From: Desulfosediminicola flagellatus
GTDB taxonomy: Bacteria > Desulfobacterota > Desulfobulbia > Desulfobulbales > Desulfocapsaceae
Assembly (NCBI RefSeq): GCF_005116655.2
Contig: NZ_CP050698.1
Location: forward strand, 3,145,489 to 3,209,488
DNA: 64,000 nt
Direction: 5' to 3'
Positions 46,231 to 56,006 of the stretch are shown here, piece after piece. The notes below the pieces were generated by a model. That model saw only the letters and a list, made by a program, of their open reading frames with translations, made no database searches and was not told where the DNA came from. The translations under genes were made by a program, and so were the position numbers. Position 1 is the stretch's first letter. Each line of letters starts with the position of its first letter.

Positions 46231-48322
46231 AAATCTTTAATTATTTTTTAGAGTTCTGGAAAAAAAGTGCCTTTTCCTCCTTTTTTATTACTTCAATGAA
46301 CTATTCTTCATTATTCAATTAAAGAATATTTCAAAAGACGACGAAACATACCCAACTGCGAGGAACAACAAAGAGATATTACGTTTGTATAGATTGCACT
46401 GACGCCGATTTACCTGTTCAAGGAGGATTTTAACAATGGCACTGACAATCAATACAAACATAGCTTCACTGAATGCCCAAAGAAACTTAGGAAAAAGCCA
46501 GGGTGCATTAAACCGGTCAATGGAGAGACTCTCTTCAGGTTTACGAATTAACTCTGCAAAGGATGATGCGGCTGGTCTTGCCATCTCCGATCGAATGACT
46601 TCCCAAATTCGTGGCCTCAATCAGGCTGCTAGAAACTCCAACGATGGCATCTCAATGGCTCAAACCGCTGAGGGTGCCCTTCAGGAAACAACCAATATCC
46701 TGCAACGTATGCGCGAGTTGGCGATTCAATCCGCCAACGATACGAATAGCGCCTCTGATAGAGCCTCCCTGCAGGCGGAAGTTAATCAGCTCAAACAGGA
46801 AATCACTAGAATAGCTGAAACAACGACGTTTAATGATAGAAACGTACTGGATGGTTCTCTGAATGATGCCCAGTTTCAGGTCGGTGCCAATGCCTATGAG
46901 ACAATATCCTTTTCCATAGCATCTTCTAAGGCTGTTGACCTGGGCGACCATGCGTTGACCTCAAACAACCCGACAGGTATCGAGGCAGCAACCACTCGTT
47001 CTGCAGACACCTCAGCCGGCAACAACATCGCGACTCAGGATCTGACAATAACAGGTCCCAGAGGAACCAGCCTTGTAACAATAGACGCTGATAACAGTGC
47101 AAACCGTATAGCTGAAATAGTTAACAGCGAATCGGAGACCACAGGTGTAATGGCTGAATCACGAACAACTGCTACACTCAGTGATCTTGCAGCTGACGGT
47201 ACCATAGGATTTGACCTTCAGGGTATTAACGCCGATCCGATCCCTATCAGTGCCACTGTAACAACAAATGATCTTACTCCCCTTGTACGGGCAATTAATA
47301 CGCAATCAGGAAGTACAGGAATCTCAGCATCACTGTCCGGAGATGAACGAAGCATCACACTTACCCAAAGTGCAGGTTATGACATTAAAATCAGTGACTA
47401 TAACCATAGTGAAGATGATGGAGTTCTCCAGTCTCTGCGTGTAACAGGTACAGAGGGCATAGGCACAAACCTTGTAGAAACTGCACAAACTGAAGCTGTT
47501 ACAACAGCTTCACTGTCAAACCTCTCTGATATTGGTGATGTCAGCCTTACCGTTGCAGGTACCGCAATAACCCCGGCTACAATTTCAGACGTAAAGGATC
47601 TTACTCCACTGCTCGAAGCCATCAATGCAGAGTCTGGAACGACTAATATCACTGCGTCTTTTACAGACATATCAGGCACCGACAAAAGCAGCCTGACCTT
47701 GGAAACAACCGCAGCAGCTGCCGATATTGTACTCACAGCATTTGCTTCTACAGCAGCTGGTGACCAGACTATGGATGTAGCCGGCGGTGATGGTGCAGCA
47801 GTAAGTGTGGCAGTATTAACCGAAACCACTGCTGCAGCATCTACAATTACCGCACCGCTTGCTGCTACTGTTGGTGATTCTACAGTAGTGGGTGGTGAAG
47901 TGATTTTCTCAAGTTCAGGAACGTACAATGTAAGCAGTTCTATTGCCCAGGCAGCCGGATCACTCTTCAACAGCGCCGCTGACTCAATTAATGCATCCTC
48001 ACTTAATTCTGTTGAGACTATTGATATATCAACTGTTCAAGGCGCAAACGAAGCGATACAGATAGTAGATGGTGCAGTAGCCCAGATTGACAGCCTCCGT
48101 GGTGACCTTGGTGCGGTCCAAAACAGATTTGAGGCAACAATTTCTAATCTTCAGAACGTCTCAGAAAATCTTTCGGCTGCACGTTCCCGGATCATGGATG
48201 CCGATATTGCCATGGAAACTTCAGCCATGACAAAAAATAATATTCTTCAGCAAGCGGGTGTTTCCATCCTTGCCCAGGCTAACCAGACCCCACAACTGGC
48301 GCTGCAATTGCTTCAAGGGTAA
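46231..48322. repeat. Long direct repeat, copy 2 (flagellin leader plus gene)
   Basis: This matches 39239-41330 in length and layout; the ATG is 205 bp from the left edge in both. Recombination between the two copies would delete the sulfotransferase and glycosyltransferase genes together with one flagellin. Confidence 0.93.
46436..48322 (+). CDS. fliC: Flagellin (copy 2 of a nearly identical pair)
   Basis: This second filament subunit is 628 residues long, like copy 1, with Ser517 in place of Ala. The scattered synonymous changes relative to copy 1 (for example near 46806 and 47290) show that the duplication is recent or kept uniform by gene conversion. It has the same leader and AAGGAGG site, but a different and stronger terminator follows. 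Both copies appear intact and expressible. Confidence 0.97.
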   Translation: MALTINTNIASLNAQRNLGKSQGALNRSMERLSSGLRINSAKDDAAGLAISDRMTSQIRGLNQAARNSNDGISMAQTAEGALQETTNILQRMRELAIQSANDTNSASDRASLQAEVNQLKQEITRIAETTTFNDRNVLDGSLNDAQFQVGANAYETISFSIASSKAVDLGDHALTSNNPTGIEAATTRSADTSAGNNIATQDLTITGPRGTSLVTIDADNSANRIAEIVNSESETTGVMAESRTTATLSDLAADGTIGFDLQGINADPIPISATVTTNDLTPLVRAINTQSGSTGISASLSGDERSITLTQSAGYDIKISDYNHSEDDGVLQSLRVTGTEGIGTNLVETAQTEAVTTASLSNLSDIGDVSLTVAGTAITPATISDVKDLTPLLEAINAESGTTNITASFTDISGTDKSSLTLETTAAAADIVLTAFASTAAGDQTMDVAGGDGAAVSVAVLTETTAAASTITAPLAATVGDSTVVGGEVIFSSSGTYNVSSSIAQAAGSLFNSAADSINASSLNSVETIDISTVQGANEAIQIVDGAVAQIDSLRGDLGAVQNRFEATISNLQNVSENLSAARSRIMDADIAMETSAMTKNNILQQAGVSILAQANQTPQLALQLLQG

Positions 48323-48351
48323 CAGCGTAACCATTTCATATTAAAACAAGA

Positions 48352-48385
48352 AGGCCCGGCAATCATTGCCGGGCCTATTTTTTTT
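48352..48385 (+). terminator. Intrinsic terminator after flagellin copy 2
   Basis: AGGCCCGGC pairs with GCCGGGCCT around a seven-base loop, and a long T run follows. Confidence 0.95.
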
Positions 48386-48485
48386 CTTGAATGCACTACA
48401 AATAAAACTATTTTTTTCTAATGCTCCCCTTCTGTCCTGCCGATATAGGTAAACAAGAAAAAATTTGTGAAAATGATTTTTTCTC

Positions 48486-48513
48486 TAAATGTTTTCATAA
48501 ACCCTGTCGATGA
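48486..48513 (+). promoter_or_regulatory. Sigma-28-type promoter of the third flagellin
   Basis: TAAATGTTT, an 11-base spacer and GTCGATGA resemble TAAAGTTT-N11-GCCGATAA; six of eight -10 bases match. It would give a leader of about 130 nt. The 327-bp gap before the gene also contains a lone GCCGATAT at 48439 with no partner box. Confidence 0.55.
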
Positions 48514-48597
48514 AGACAAAGATACAAAAAATTACTTTAAGGAGGTGTACACGCAACAAACAGAACACACGCAACTCAAGTAATAATAGTAGAACCC

Positions 48598-48613
48598 CGG
48601 GCAAGGATGCTCG
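48598..48613 (+). promoter_or_regulatory. Candidate CsrA-binding hairpin in the third flagellin leader
   Basis: CGGGC and GCTCG form a five-pair stem (one G-U pair) with the loop AAGGAT, placing GGA in the loop as in high-affinity CsrA sites. A second GGA is in the ribosome site AAGGAGGA (48637-48644), about 30 nt away. A third, AAGGAGG, is near 48538-48544. Two or more sites with one covering the ribosome site is the known arrangement for CsrA repression of flagellin (hag) mRNA. Confidence 0.55.
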
Positions 48614-48649
48614 ACTGTAACCCATACCAAATATTCAAGGAGGAATATA

Positions 48650-50827
48650 ATGGGACTCTCAATTAACACAAACGTAATGTCTCTCAATGCTCAGCGTAAC
48701 CTGGGCAATTCACAGAACGCTCTTAACAAATCAATGCAGCGTTTATCGTCGGGTCTTCGTATTAACTCCGCAAAGGATGATGCGGCTGGACTCGGTATTT
48801 CAGATCGTATGACCTCGCAAATCCGCGGTCTGAATCAGGCAGTACGAAATGCCAACGATGGTATTTCCCTTTCTCAAACCGCTGAAGGTGCACTTCAGGA
48901 AACTACTAATATCCTGCAGCGTATGCGTGAGCTGGCTGTTCAGTCAGCAAACGATACCAACAGTGCAGGCGATAGATCATCACTTCAGGCTGAGGTTAAC
49001 CAGCTTAAGCAGGAAATGAGCCGTATCGCAGAGACTACTCAGTTCAACGGTAAGAATGTTCTGGATGGCACTCTTAGTAATGCTCAGTTCCAGGTTGGTG
49101 CTAATGCTGGTGAAACAATCTCCTTTAGTATCAATTCTGCTAAATCTGCAGATCTTGGTAACAATACCCTTGCAACTGATAACACTAATGGTATTGAATC
49201 GGCCACGCGCTCACTTTCTGCAGTTACCACAGATGGTTCTGCTGCTGGTGAAACCTATACAATTACCAAAACAGACGGTTCAACTGCCCAGGTAGCATTT
49301 GCTGCAGATGCAGCTACAATGGCAACGAACCTTCAAACAGAAACTGGTGGGACAGTTACTGGTACTTATTCTAATAGCCTCGTCATTGATGTCGGCACCC
49401 TTACAGATGCCGGTGGTACAACTACCGCAGGAACCGTTCAAATTGGCTTTGCAGACACTACAGGTGCAGATACTTTTACGTTCAACATTACCGATGGTAC
49501 TTCAACCATCGCTTCATCAGGACAGGATTCTACAAACAGTAACATTACCGCATCATATGATGCTACAGCTGGTACATTGACCCTCAATTCTACTGATGGT
49601 GATAATATACAGCTTAATGCTTTCACGTATGATGGCGATGTTACAGGCTCATTTAGTTATACCAATGCAGAAACTGGCGTACTCGATACTATTACCGCTG
49701 CAGACACCGGTGTTGACCAGGCTTACGACCAACTTTCATCAGCTACCTACACTTTCAGTACAGATGCCGATATTGTAGGCATTTCCTCTGACGGCGGTTC
49801 CATTCTAGGAGCGGCAGCAGGAGAAGAAGGGCTTGGTGGTATAGGTCTGACAGATGCTTCTGGCAATAATAATGTTGCAGCTCAAAATCTCACAGTAGTA
49901 GGTGGTGAAGGATCAGGTACAGTTGCTGTAGACTTAGGAGACTCTGCAGACGTTATTGCTAGTAAAGTCAATAGCATCACCGCTGACACTGGTGTTACAG
50001 CTACAGCTGAAACCACTGCAACTATTGGTAACCTAAGCGCTGACGGTAGTATCACTTTTAACCTGCAAGGGTTAAACACTGAAACTACAACCATTAACGC
50101 AACAGTTTTGTCAAGTGACCTTACTGGCCTCGCCAATGCGATAAATGATCAGTCAGGTAATACCGGAGTTTTTGCAACTCTAAGTGCTGATAAAGAAAGT
50201 GTTGAGCTCAGGCAGTCTGCAGGTTATGACATTAAAATCTCCGATTTTGAGCATGGTGGAGCTATTACAGACACAGTAACTCCTGCTAACGCAGTTGTTC
50301 AAACAGTAACCGTGACCGGTAGTCAAGGAACTGCAACTACCCTTTCCGACGGCAGTGGCACTCTTGCAGAAGCTGATCAGTTTGATTCCACAATCGTAGG
50401 TGGTGAAATTACCTTTAACGGATCTTCCGGTTTTAACGTCACCAGTGATATCGGTTCTGGCGCTCAGTCCCTTTTTGGTTCTGCAGCTGATGGTGCAAAC
50501 GTCAGTACTCTGAACTCTGTAAATAACGTTGATATTACAACAGTAGCAGGTGCAACCGACGCTATTGATACTATCGACGGTGCGATCGCACAGATCGACT
50601 CCATTCGTGGTGATCTCGGTGCTATCCAGAATCGTTTTGAATCAACCATCTCTAACCTTTCTAACGTCTCTGAAAACCTTTCTGCGGCACGTAGCCGAAT
50701 CCTTGATGCGGATATCGCCCAGGAAAGTTCAGCGATGACTAAGAACAATATCCTTCAGCAGGCTGGTGTATCTATTCTTGCACAGGCCAACCAGGCACCG
50801 CAACTTGCCTTGTCACTGCTCGGATAA
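48650..50827 (+). CDS. fliC: Flagellin, large third paralogue
   Basis: This 725-residue flagellin has the standard ends, '[20 protein letters not shown]' and '[11 protein letters not shown]'. The variable middle domain, rich in Thr, Ser, Asp and Gly, is about 100 residues longer than in the twin flagellins. Parts of the middle domain resemble the twins ('[11 protein letters not shown]'), so all three share ancestry. It has its own sigma-28-type promoter and a GGA-hairpin leader. It may form the main filament, with the twins in another zone; the sequence cannot say. Confidence 0.97.
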   Translation: MGLSINTNVMSLNAQRNLGNSQNALNKSMQRLSSGLRINSAKDDAAGLGISDRMTSQIRGLNQAVRNANDGISLSQTAEGALQETTNILQRMRELAVQSANDTNSAGDRSSLQAEVNQLKQEMSRIAETTQFNGKNVLDGTLSNAQFQVGANAGETISFSINSAKSADLGNNTLATDNTNGIESATRSLSAVTTDGSAAGETYTITKTDGSTAQVAFAADAATMATNLQTETGGTVTGTYSNSLVIDVGTLTDAGGTTTAGTVQIGFADTTGADTFTFNITDGTSTIASSGQDSTNSNITASYDATAGTLTLNSTDGDNIQLNAFTYDGDVTGSFSYTNAETGVLDTITAADTGVDQAYDQLSSATYTFSTDADIVGISSDGGSILGAAAGEEGLGGIGLTDASGNNNVAAQNLTVVGGEGSGTVAVDLGDSADVIASKVNSITADTGVTATAETTATIGNLSADGSITFNLQGLNTETTTINATVLSSDLTGLANAINDQSGNTGVFATLSADKESVELRQSAGYDIKISDFEHGGAITDTVTPANAVVQTVTVTGSQGTATTLSDGSGTLAEADQFDSTIVGGEITFNGSSGFNVTSDIGSGAQSLFGSAADGANVSTLNSVNNVDITTVAGATDAIDTIDGAIAQIDSIRGDLGAIQNRFESTISNLSNVSENLSAARSRILDADIAQESSAMTKNNILQQAGVSILAQANQAPQLALSLLG

Positions 50828-50843
50828 TAATCCTTAACCCCAA

Positions 50844-50875
50844 TCTGGAGGGATCGGTTTACCGATCCCTCCAGA
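50844..50875 (+). terminator. Perfect 15-bp hairpin between flagellin and flaG
   Basis: TCTGGAGGGATCGGT pairs perfectly with ACCGATCCCTCCAGA across two bases. No T run follows. It may be a partial terminator or processing site, or may stabilise the abundant flagellin mRNA while allowing some read-through into flaG-fliD. Confidence 0.6.
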
Positions 50876-50908
50876 TCTGCCTATTGATGATTTGTTAAGG
50901 AGGCAACA

Positions 50909-51262
50909 ATGAACATTGACGCTTTGGCTGGAACCGGAACAACTCCATCCATAAAAAACAGTCCATCCGAACAGGTAGATATTCAGAGAAAATCTACAAA
51001 AGAACCCTCTGACAATCCACAAGCATCAGCCAGTGCGAATAAGATTCAACCTGAAGAACTGCTTGATAAGATCAAATCCATTACACAAAATGGCGCATAC
51101 AGTGTTCGATTTCAACAATTCAAAGAATCTGATCAACTTGTTGTACAGATTTTTGACTATGAGACCGATGAAGTAATACGACAGATACCAGCAGAAGAGT
51201 TGCTGGAACTTGAATTATCCCTTGAGGAGCTGCGCGGCAACCTGGTTAACACCGAAGCGTAA
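50909..51262 (+). CDS. flaG: FlaG family protein
   Basis: FlaG-type proteins affect filament length or flagellin export and lie before fliD. The 117-residue protein has a polar N-terminus. The C-terminal domain is conserved: 'YSVRFQQFKESDQLVVQIFD' followed by 'TDEVIRQIPAEELLEL'. An AAGGAGG site precedes the ATG. Confidence 0.92.
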   Translation: MNIDALAGTGTTPSIKNSPSEQVDIQRKSTKEPSDNPQASASANKIQPEELLDKIKSITQNGAYSVRFQQFKESDQLVVQIFDYETDEVIRQIPAEELLELELSLEELRGNLVNTEA

Positions 51263-51308
51263 GCAGCAAACATCCTCAGCAGAACTGTAAACCAAGCGAG
51301 GCACAGTC

Positions 51309-52769
51309 ATGGCTATAACATTTAGCGGACTTGCGACCGGTTTGGACACAGACTCTATAGTAAGCCAGATAATGGCTGTAGAGCGTGCTCCGATTGATCG
51401 ACTAACAGCTCAAAAAGAATATCAAACCGAAAGGTTAAATGCTTTTTTTCAATTTAAAGGCAAACTCGACGACCTGAAAACCGCTGCAAGCGATATGTCG
51501 CTTACCAGCCAGGTTCGTACAACTAAAGCTTCGCTCAGTTCTGAAGGCCCGTTTACCGCAAGTACAGAAAGTGCCGCAATAGGAAGTTATGAAGTTTCAA
51601 TCGCTCAACTTGCCCAAACACAAAAAACAGTCAGTGATGGTTTTTCTTCCAGCTCTGATTCTATTCTTGGCACTGGAACAATAACGGTGAATGGTGTGGA
51701 TATTTCTATAACAGAAGATAACGATTCACTTCTGACACTTGCGGAAAGCATTAATAAAATATCTGATCAGACCGGTGTAAGCGTAAGTATTATAAATGAT
51801 GGAAGTGATACAGACCCATATCATATGGTCTTCACAGGTAAGGATGCTAATACTTCTTTTACCGTCACTTCTGATTTGGTGGATGGTGCCGGAGATCCTG
51901 TTGCATTCAACACAACCGAAGGACGTGCAGCCCAGCAAGCTGTCGCATTTATTGATGGTATCAAGGTTGTCAGTGACTCAAACACTATATCGAATGCAAT
52001 TTCCGGTGTTACCATCAATTTAGATGCATTAAGTCAGACTTCATCTGCAGGGACGGAGGAAATTGGTGTTGATCCCTGGGATTGGGCCGACCCTCCGGTT
52101 TATGCTACTACTCAACTTGAAATATCTGCCGATAGCGATGCATTAAAAGAAAAAGTAACTTCATTTGTGAACAGCTATAACGCGGTAATTGAGTTCATCA
52201 ATTCAGGTTATGAAGAATTTGGCGGTGGTTCAGCTATTGAAACGGAGTCATCTGATGAGGATGCAGACAGTGATAAATTGCTTGGATCTATTCTCCGCGG
52301 TGATTCCTCGGTTAACAATGTTAAGCGACAACTCCAATCTGTCCTTACCCAATCTATAAACAACGAAGGTGCATTCAGTATTCTCTCAGAGATTGGGATT
52401 TCGACTCAAAGGGATGGTAGCCTGAAGCAGGACAATTCCAAGCTCGATGCCGCTATCTCAAATAATTTTGATGATATGGTTGCACTCCTCTCCGGAGAGG
52501 GAGAGGTAGATGGTGTAATGAAAAAATTCAACTCACTGCTCCTCAATGTCACCTCGGTTTCAAGCGGTGTTTACGCAACACAGAAAAATTCGTTCCTCTC
52601 ATCCTCTAAAGATATTGATAGCCAGATCGAAGTGATGGAATCACGCATGACTAAACGCGAATCTACTCTTCGCTCTCAGTTTAGTGCCATGGAAGCATTA
52701 GTAAGCGGCCTTAATGCGCAAAGTGCGTTTCTCACCCAGCAACTCAGTGCCCTGAACAACAAGGAATAG
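51309..52769 (+). CDS. fliD: Flagellar filament capping protein FliD
   Basis: FliD (HAP2) forms the cap that folds flagellin at the filament tip. The 486-residue protein starts 'ITFSGLATGLDTDSIVSQIM', the family signature. It ends with a coiled coil, 'QIEVMESRMTKRESTLRSQF' and 'MEALVSGLNAQSAFLTQQLSAL' (SAFLTQQLSAL). fliS begins two bases after the stop. Confidence 0.96.
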   Translation: MAITFSGLATGLDTDSIVSQIMAVERAPIDRLTAQKEYQTERLNAFFQFKGKLDDLKTAASDMSLTSQVRTTKASLSSEGPFTASTESAAIGSYEVSIAQLAQTQKTVSDGFSSSSDSILGTGTITVNGVDISITEDNDSLLTLAESINKISDQTGVSVSIINDGSDTDPYHMVFTGKDANTSFTVTSDLVDGAGDPVAFNTTEGRAAQQAVAFIDGIKVVSDSNTISNAISGVTINLDALSQTSSAGTEEIGVDPWDWADPPVYATTQLEISADSDALKEKVTSFVNSYNAVIEFINSGYEEFGGGSAIETESSDEDADSDKLLGSILRGDSSVNNVKRQLQSVLTQSINNEGAFSILSEIGISTQRDGSLKQDNSKLDAAISNNFDDMVALLSGEGEVDGVMKKFNSLLLNVTSVSSGVYATQKNSFLSSSKDIDSQIEVMESRMTKRESTLRSQFSAMEALVSGLNAQSAFLTQQLSALNNKE

Positions 52770-52771
52770 TT

Positions 52772-53230
52772 ATGAACGCATATACAAACCAATATCAACA
52801 TAACCAGGTCGCAACGGCATCGCCTGAGCAAATCATGCTCATGCTTTATGACGGAGCTATTCGGTTTATCAGAAGAGCGATAAACGCGAATAAGGAAAAT
52901 GACATGGTTGAAAAACTGCAGGGCATCAGTAAATGTCTTGCAATCATTACCGAATTTTCTAACACCCTCGATCATGAGATTGGCGGTAAAATTGCAGAAG
53001 ATCTTGATGCACTTTACCACTTCATGATGCGCGAATTGAATTCAGCACGAAAAGATACAACAGGTGTACACCTGGAAAACGTGGAAAAGATCCTTGTTGA
53101 TCTTCGTGATACCTGGGGCCAGGCTGTAGATATTAATAAGCGTGACCAAGCAAGTGCTGAACAAAAGGCTTCCGGTCAGAATAGTGTACCTGGAAACAAC
53201 CAGTATAAATCACTGACAACAGCCGGATGA
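52772..53230 (+). CDS. fliS: Flagellin export chaperone FliS
   Basis: FliS binds the C-terminus of flagellin and delivers it to FlhA. The 152-residue protein has 'VATASPEQIMLMLYDGAIRFI' (ASPEQIMLMLYDGAIRF) and 'LDHEIGGKIAEDLDALYHFM' (GGKIAEDLDALY), both diagnostic. A polar tail of about 25 residues extends beyond the core. Confidence 0.96.
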   Translation: MNAYTNQYQHNQVATASPEQIMLMLYDGAIRFIRRAINANKENDMVEKLQGISKCLAIITEFSNTLDHEIGGKIAEDLDALYHFMMRELNSARKDTTGVHLENVEKILVDLRDTWGQAVDINKRDQASAEQKASGQNSVPGNNQYKSLTTAG

Positions 53231-53291
53231 CCAGCTCCAACATGTTAAGGGCAATTATTAGTATAGAAAAACAGAACTTTCAGGCAAAATC

Positions 53292-53705
53292 ATGAACGAT
53301 AGTCAAATACTTCTAAAAGTATCAAACCAGCTTTACAGAGAAATGATCCAATGCCTGGACATTCTCAATCAATCACCTAAAGCTGCAATGGACCCGCAAT
53401 CAGGGTGCAGGATGGACAGATTTCGCAGCCTGCAGTCGCAGATAGAAGATAATGACAGCCGGATCACACAATTTTTACCAACGATTGGAAGAGACAACGA
53501 CATAACCAATCACTTACTCTCTGAACGTGAAGCTCTTCTCAAGCATTTACTCAATCAAAATAAACTCGTTACCTCGAAGGCAGCTTCATTAAAATCTCTG
53601 TTGCGTGATGAACTGCAAAAATCAAGCAAGGGTCATACTGCATTACAGGGATATCGGCAAAGTGATCAGGTACGTAACAATGGAGTTTTTAAGAAAACGC
53701 TATAG
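53292..53705 (+). CDS. Small helical protein, possible FliT/FlgN-type chaperone
   Basis: The 137-residue protein is highly polar and helical, with no membrane segment or catalytic motif. It follows fliS, the usual place of the FliD chaperone FliT. The composition ('LHKLLNQNK'-like repeats, seen as 'LLKHLLNQNKLVTSKAASL') fits an export chaperone. I do not recognise family-specific residues, so this is a positional call. Confidence 0.5.
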   Translation: MNDSQILLKVSNQLYREMIQCLDILNQSPKAAMDPQSGCRMDRFRSLQSQIEDNDSRITQFLPTIGRDNDITNHLLSEREALLKHLLNQNKLVTSKAASLKSLLRDELQKSSKGHTALQGYRQSDQVRNNGVFKKTL

Positions 53706-53778
53706 ATGACATTGCGACGTTCCAGACCATATACATGATCTACTGCTTCAATCAGCATACAACTACAAAGACATCAAT

Positions 53779-54126
53779 ATGAGTGGCCAGCAAGTAGTAG
53801 ACGTTAAATATTTTTTCAATAACCTGATCCGGGATTATAGTATTTTTGGTAATTCCGCAGAACGACTTGCGACCCAGATAGCTACCCTCCCCTCTGAGCA
53901 CCTAAAAGACAGATGTGACGAACTCTTTAATGAAAGAATAAAGCTCTCTCATCTAGACAATCAACTCATTGAAATAATACGACTTGCAGGAAAAGAGTTA
54001 TCTGATGATCAGCTTATCTCTCAATACCGCGATGTTTTCTCAAAAGCGACAAAAGCTGTCGATGAGGTGAAAAATCAACTTCTTTTGAGAAGAAAATCGA
54101 TAGAACAGGCTCCTGTTAAGCATTGA
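53779..54126 (+). CDS. Uncharacterised helical protein in the fliD-fliS operon
   Basis: The 115-residue protein is all helical and charged, opening 'VVDVKYFFNNLIRDYSIF'. It has no signal peptide, membrane helix or known motif. It has good coding character and sits in the same direction between the FliT-like gene and the PilZ pair. I do not recognise it. A second chaperone or small regulatory partner is possible. Confidence 0.55.
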   Translation: MSGQQVVDVKYFFNNLIRDYSIFGNSAERLATQIATLPSEHLKDRCDELFNERIKLSHLDNQLIEIIRLAGKELSDDQLISQYRDVFSKATKAVDEVKNQLLLRRKSIEQAPVKH

Positions 54127-54333
54127 TATTTTCTTCGTGTCTTTCCTCGACTTCATTCCTAAAGGTTCAAAACAACAAGTAGTGAAGCAAAATATGTAAT
54201 ATCAATGGTTTGTTCAGATGCACTCTTGCCTGAGCTGAAAATTGCTGATAGTATTTACTGATAGTTCAAATGAACAGTTCAGCAGGATCAGAACATTATA
54301 TTATAAACGATTAGCGAATCATCCAGGAACTCT

Positions 54334-55020
54334 ATGATTTCAGACATCGACAACTTACGAAAAATCCCTGATTCAAAACCAGTTCGAATATTTGTTCCGT
54401 TAATCGACAAAGCTGAAAGATATAGGGCCAGTTGTGTACTGCAACAGTCGACTCCACCGAAGTTCAATCTGCTATTCAAACCCGGTGTTCTTCCTGCAGA
54501 GCTTATAAATACTAAAGAAACATGCCTGATTAACATAGACATGGGCGGTCCGAATGTATCTTTAGAAGCAAAGATCAGGAATATTGTCAGCGATCAATCT
54601 CTTGAAATGACTCTTGTTAAAACCATCAATCATGAGCAGATGCGAGAATTTTTCAGGGTTGATGCAAAAGCAAAGGTCATCAGCAGCTCATTTCACCCTG
54701 AATTTTATGACACTCCTAAAGACCCATGGTCAATTGAGGGTAAAACCCTGGATATCAGCGGCAGTGGTGTCCTGGCTCTCTTTAACACTGCTCCTCCAAG
54801 AGATAAACAGGTACGTCTTTCAATTATGCTCCCCAATAAAGATCTAGAAGTCATAAATGTACTGGCTCACCATGTCAGGATTCAACAAATAGGTGACGAC
54901 CAATATGAAGTAGCCTATCATTTTGATGACATCAGCAGTGAAGACAGAGACAAAATAATTGGTTGTTGCCTCGTCATTCAACGTAAGCTGCTTCGTTTGA
55001 AGGTACAGGTTAAAAACTGA
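54334..55020 (+). CDS. PilZ-domain protein (c-di-GMP receptor), first of a tandem pair
   Basis: The 228-residue protein has an N-terminal YcgR-like domain (about 10-98). A PilZ domain follows, with the c-di-GMP-binding RxxxR motif (Arg104 and Arg108 in 'REFFRVD') and DxSxxG (Asp140 in 'DISGSGVL'). Proteins of this layout bind c-di-GMP and slow or bias the motor. It is a paralogue of the next gene. A 207-bp gap before it has no recognisable promoter. Confidence 0.85.
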   Translation: MISDIDNLRKIPDSKPVRIFVPLIDKAERYRASCVLQQSTPPKFNLLFKPGVLPAELINTKETCLINIDMGGPNVSLEAKIRNIVSDQSLEMTLVKTINHEQMREFFRVDAKAKVISSSFHPEFYDTPKDPWSIEGKTLDISGSGVLALFNTAPPRDKQVRLSIMLPNKDLEVINVLAHHVRIQQIGDDQYEVAYHFDDISSEDRDKIIGCCLVIQRKLLRLKVQVKN

Positions 55021-55052
55021 ACATTTTTTCAGCACGTAAATATTTTTCATAT

Positions 55053-55733
55053 ATGCCTGAATCCGAACTAATTAACCTCATAAAGTCGATAAAAGACAGC
55101 CAGTCTGCCACTATTAAGTTGCACACTATCGGTGGAGCGGACATTCATCTCGATTGCATTTATAAGGAATCAATCGCACCAAATTTCTTTGTCGTTTTCC
55201 CTCCTGGTAAGATCCCTGAAAATCTAGACCCAAAGAAAGCCTGCGCTATTTCTTTTCATGATGACAACAAAGAGTCACCTGCGCTCAATGCAAAGATTAC
55301 CGATATAACAAACGATAGAACAATTGAACTCACAGGCACAACGACAATCGATCCCTCAAGTCTTCGTGAATATTTTCGTGTTGATTTCAGGACCAGGATA
55401 TCAATCAGTTTTGAGTCAAGAGCAAAGACGAGTAAAGCCCACAGCTGGTCGATAATTGGCCAAACACTCGATCTTTCCGGCTCAGGAGTTCTGTCATTAT
55501 TCAACGAAAAACCACGCAATAATCACAGCATCTTTATAGAAATCGCTCTTACGCACCCTGTAAAGAATATACTTTGCATTGGCCATGTCGTAAGAATCCG
55601 TAGGCTTCGTCGTGGAAATTATCAGGTAGCCATACATTTCGATAACTTAACACAGAAAAACAGAGATGCTCTGATAACCAATTGCTTCTGGGAGCAACGT
55701 AGACAACTTCGGGAAAGAATTCAAATAAACTAA
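55053..55733 (+). CDS. PilZ-domain protein (c-di-GMP receptor), second of a tandem pair
   Basis: The 226-residue paralogue of the preceding gene has the same layout: an N-terminal YcgR-like domain, then PilZ with Arg105 and Arg109 in 'REYFRVD' and Asp140 in 'DLSGSGVLSLF'. Both binding motifs are intact. The two are clearly diverged, so they may differ in affinity or partner. It starts 32 bases after the first. Confidence 0.85.
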   Translation: MPESELINLIKSIKDSQSATIKLHTIGGADIHLDCIYKESIAPNFFVVFPPGKIPENLDPKKACAISFHDDNKESPALNAKITDITNDRTIELTGTTTIDPSSLREYFRVDFRTRISISFESRAKTSKAHSWSIIGQTLDLSGSGVLSLFNEKPRNNHSIFIEIALTHPVKNILCIGHVVRIRRLRRGNYQVAIHFDNLTQKNRDALITNCFWEQRRQLRERIQIN

Positions 55734-55746
55734 TCGTGATTATCTT

Positions 55747-55766
55747 CTGTATAACACATTATACAG
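55747..55766. repeat. Short perfect hairpin after the PilZ pair
   Basis: CTGTATAA and TTATACAG form an eight-pair stem with loop CACA. No T run follows directly. It could be a weak terminator or a dyad for a regulator of the next operon. The 273-bp gap shows nothing else I can assign. Confidence 0.3.
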
Positions 55767-56006
55767 TAGCTGATTTTGCCCGGATTTTTCATCAAGAGTT
55801 TTTTGATTCTAAACGGAAAACATGCCGTTATTTGAGATAGTCATTTTTTTAATATAAAATCATATAGTTGAGTTTGTAATCAAAAAGATAAAGAAACGTC
55901 CGGATTACATCAAATGGTAGATCAGACTGCGACACGTATGCCCGAACGTATAGGATCATCTCCCCTTAATCGTTAACTTTTCGCTTCTCAGGGTCGATAA
56001 TACACT

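Noticed and set aside
48439..48446. GCCGATAT, a good sigma-28 -10 box before the third flagellin
   Set aside because: No -35-like sequence lies 11 bases upstream; the site at 48486-48513 fits better overall.
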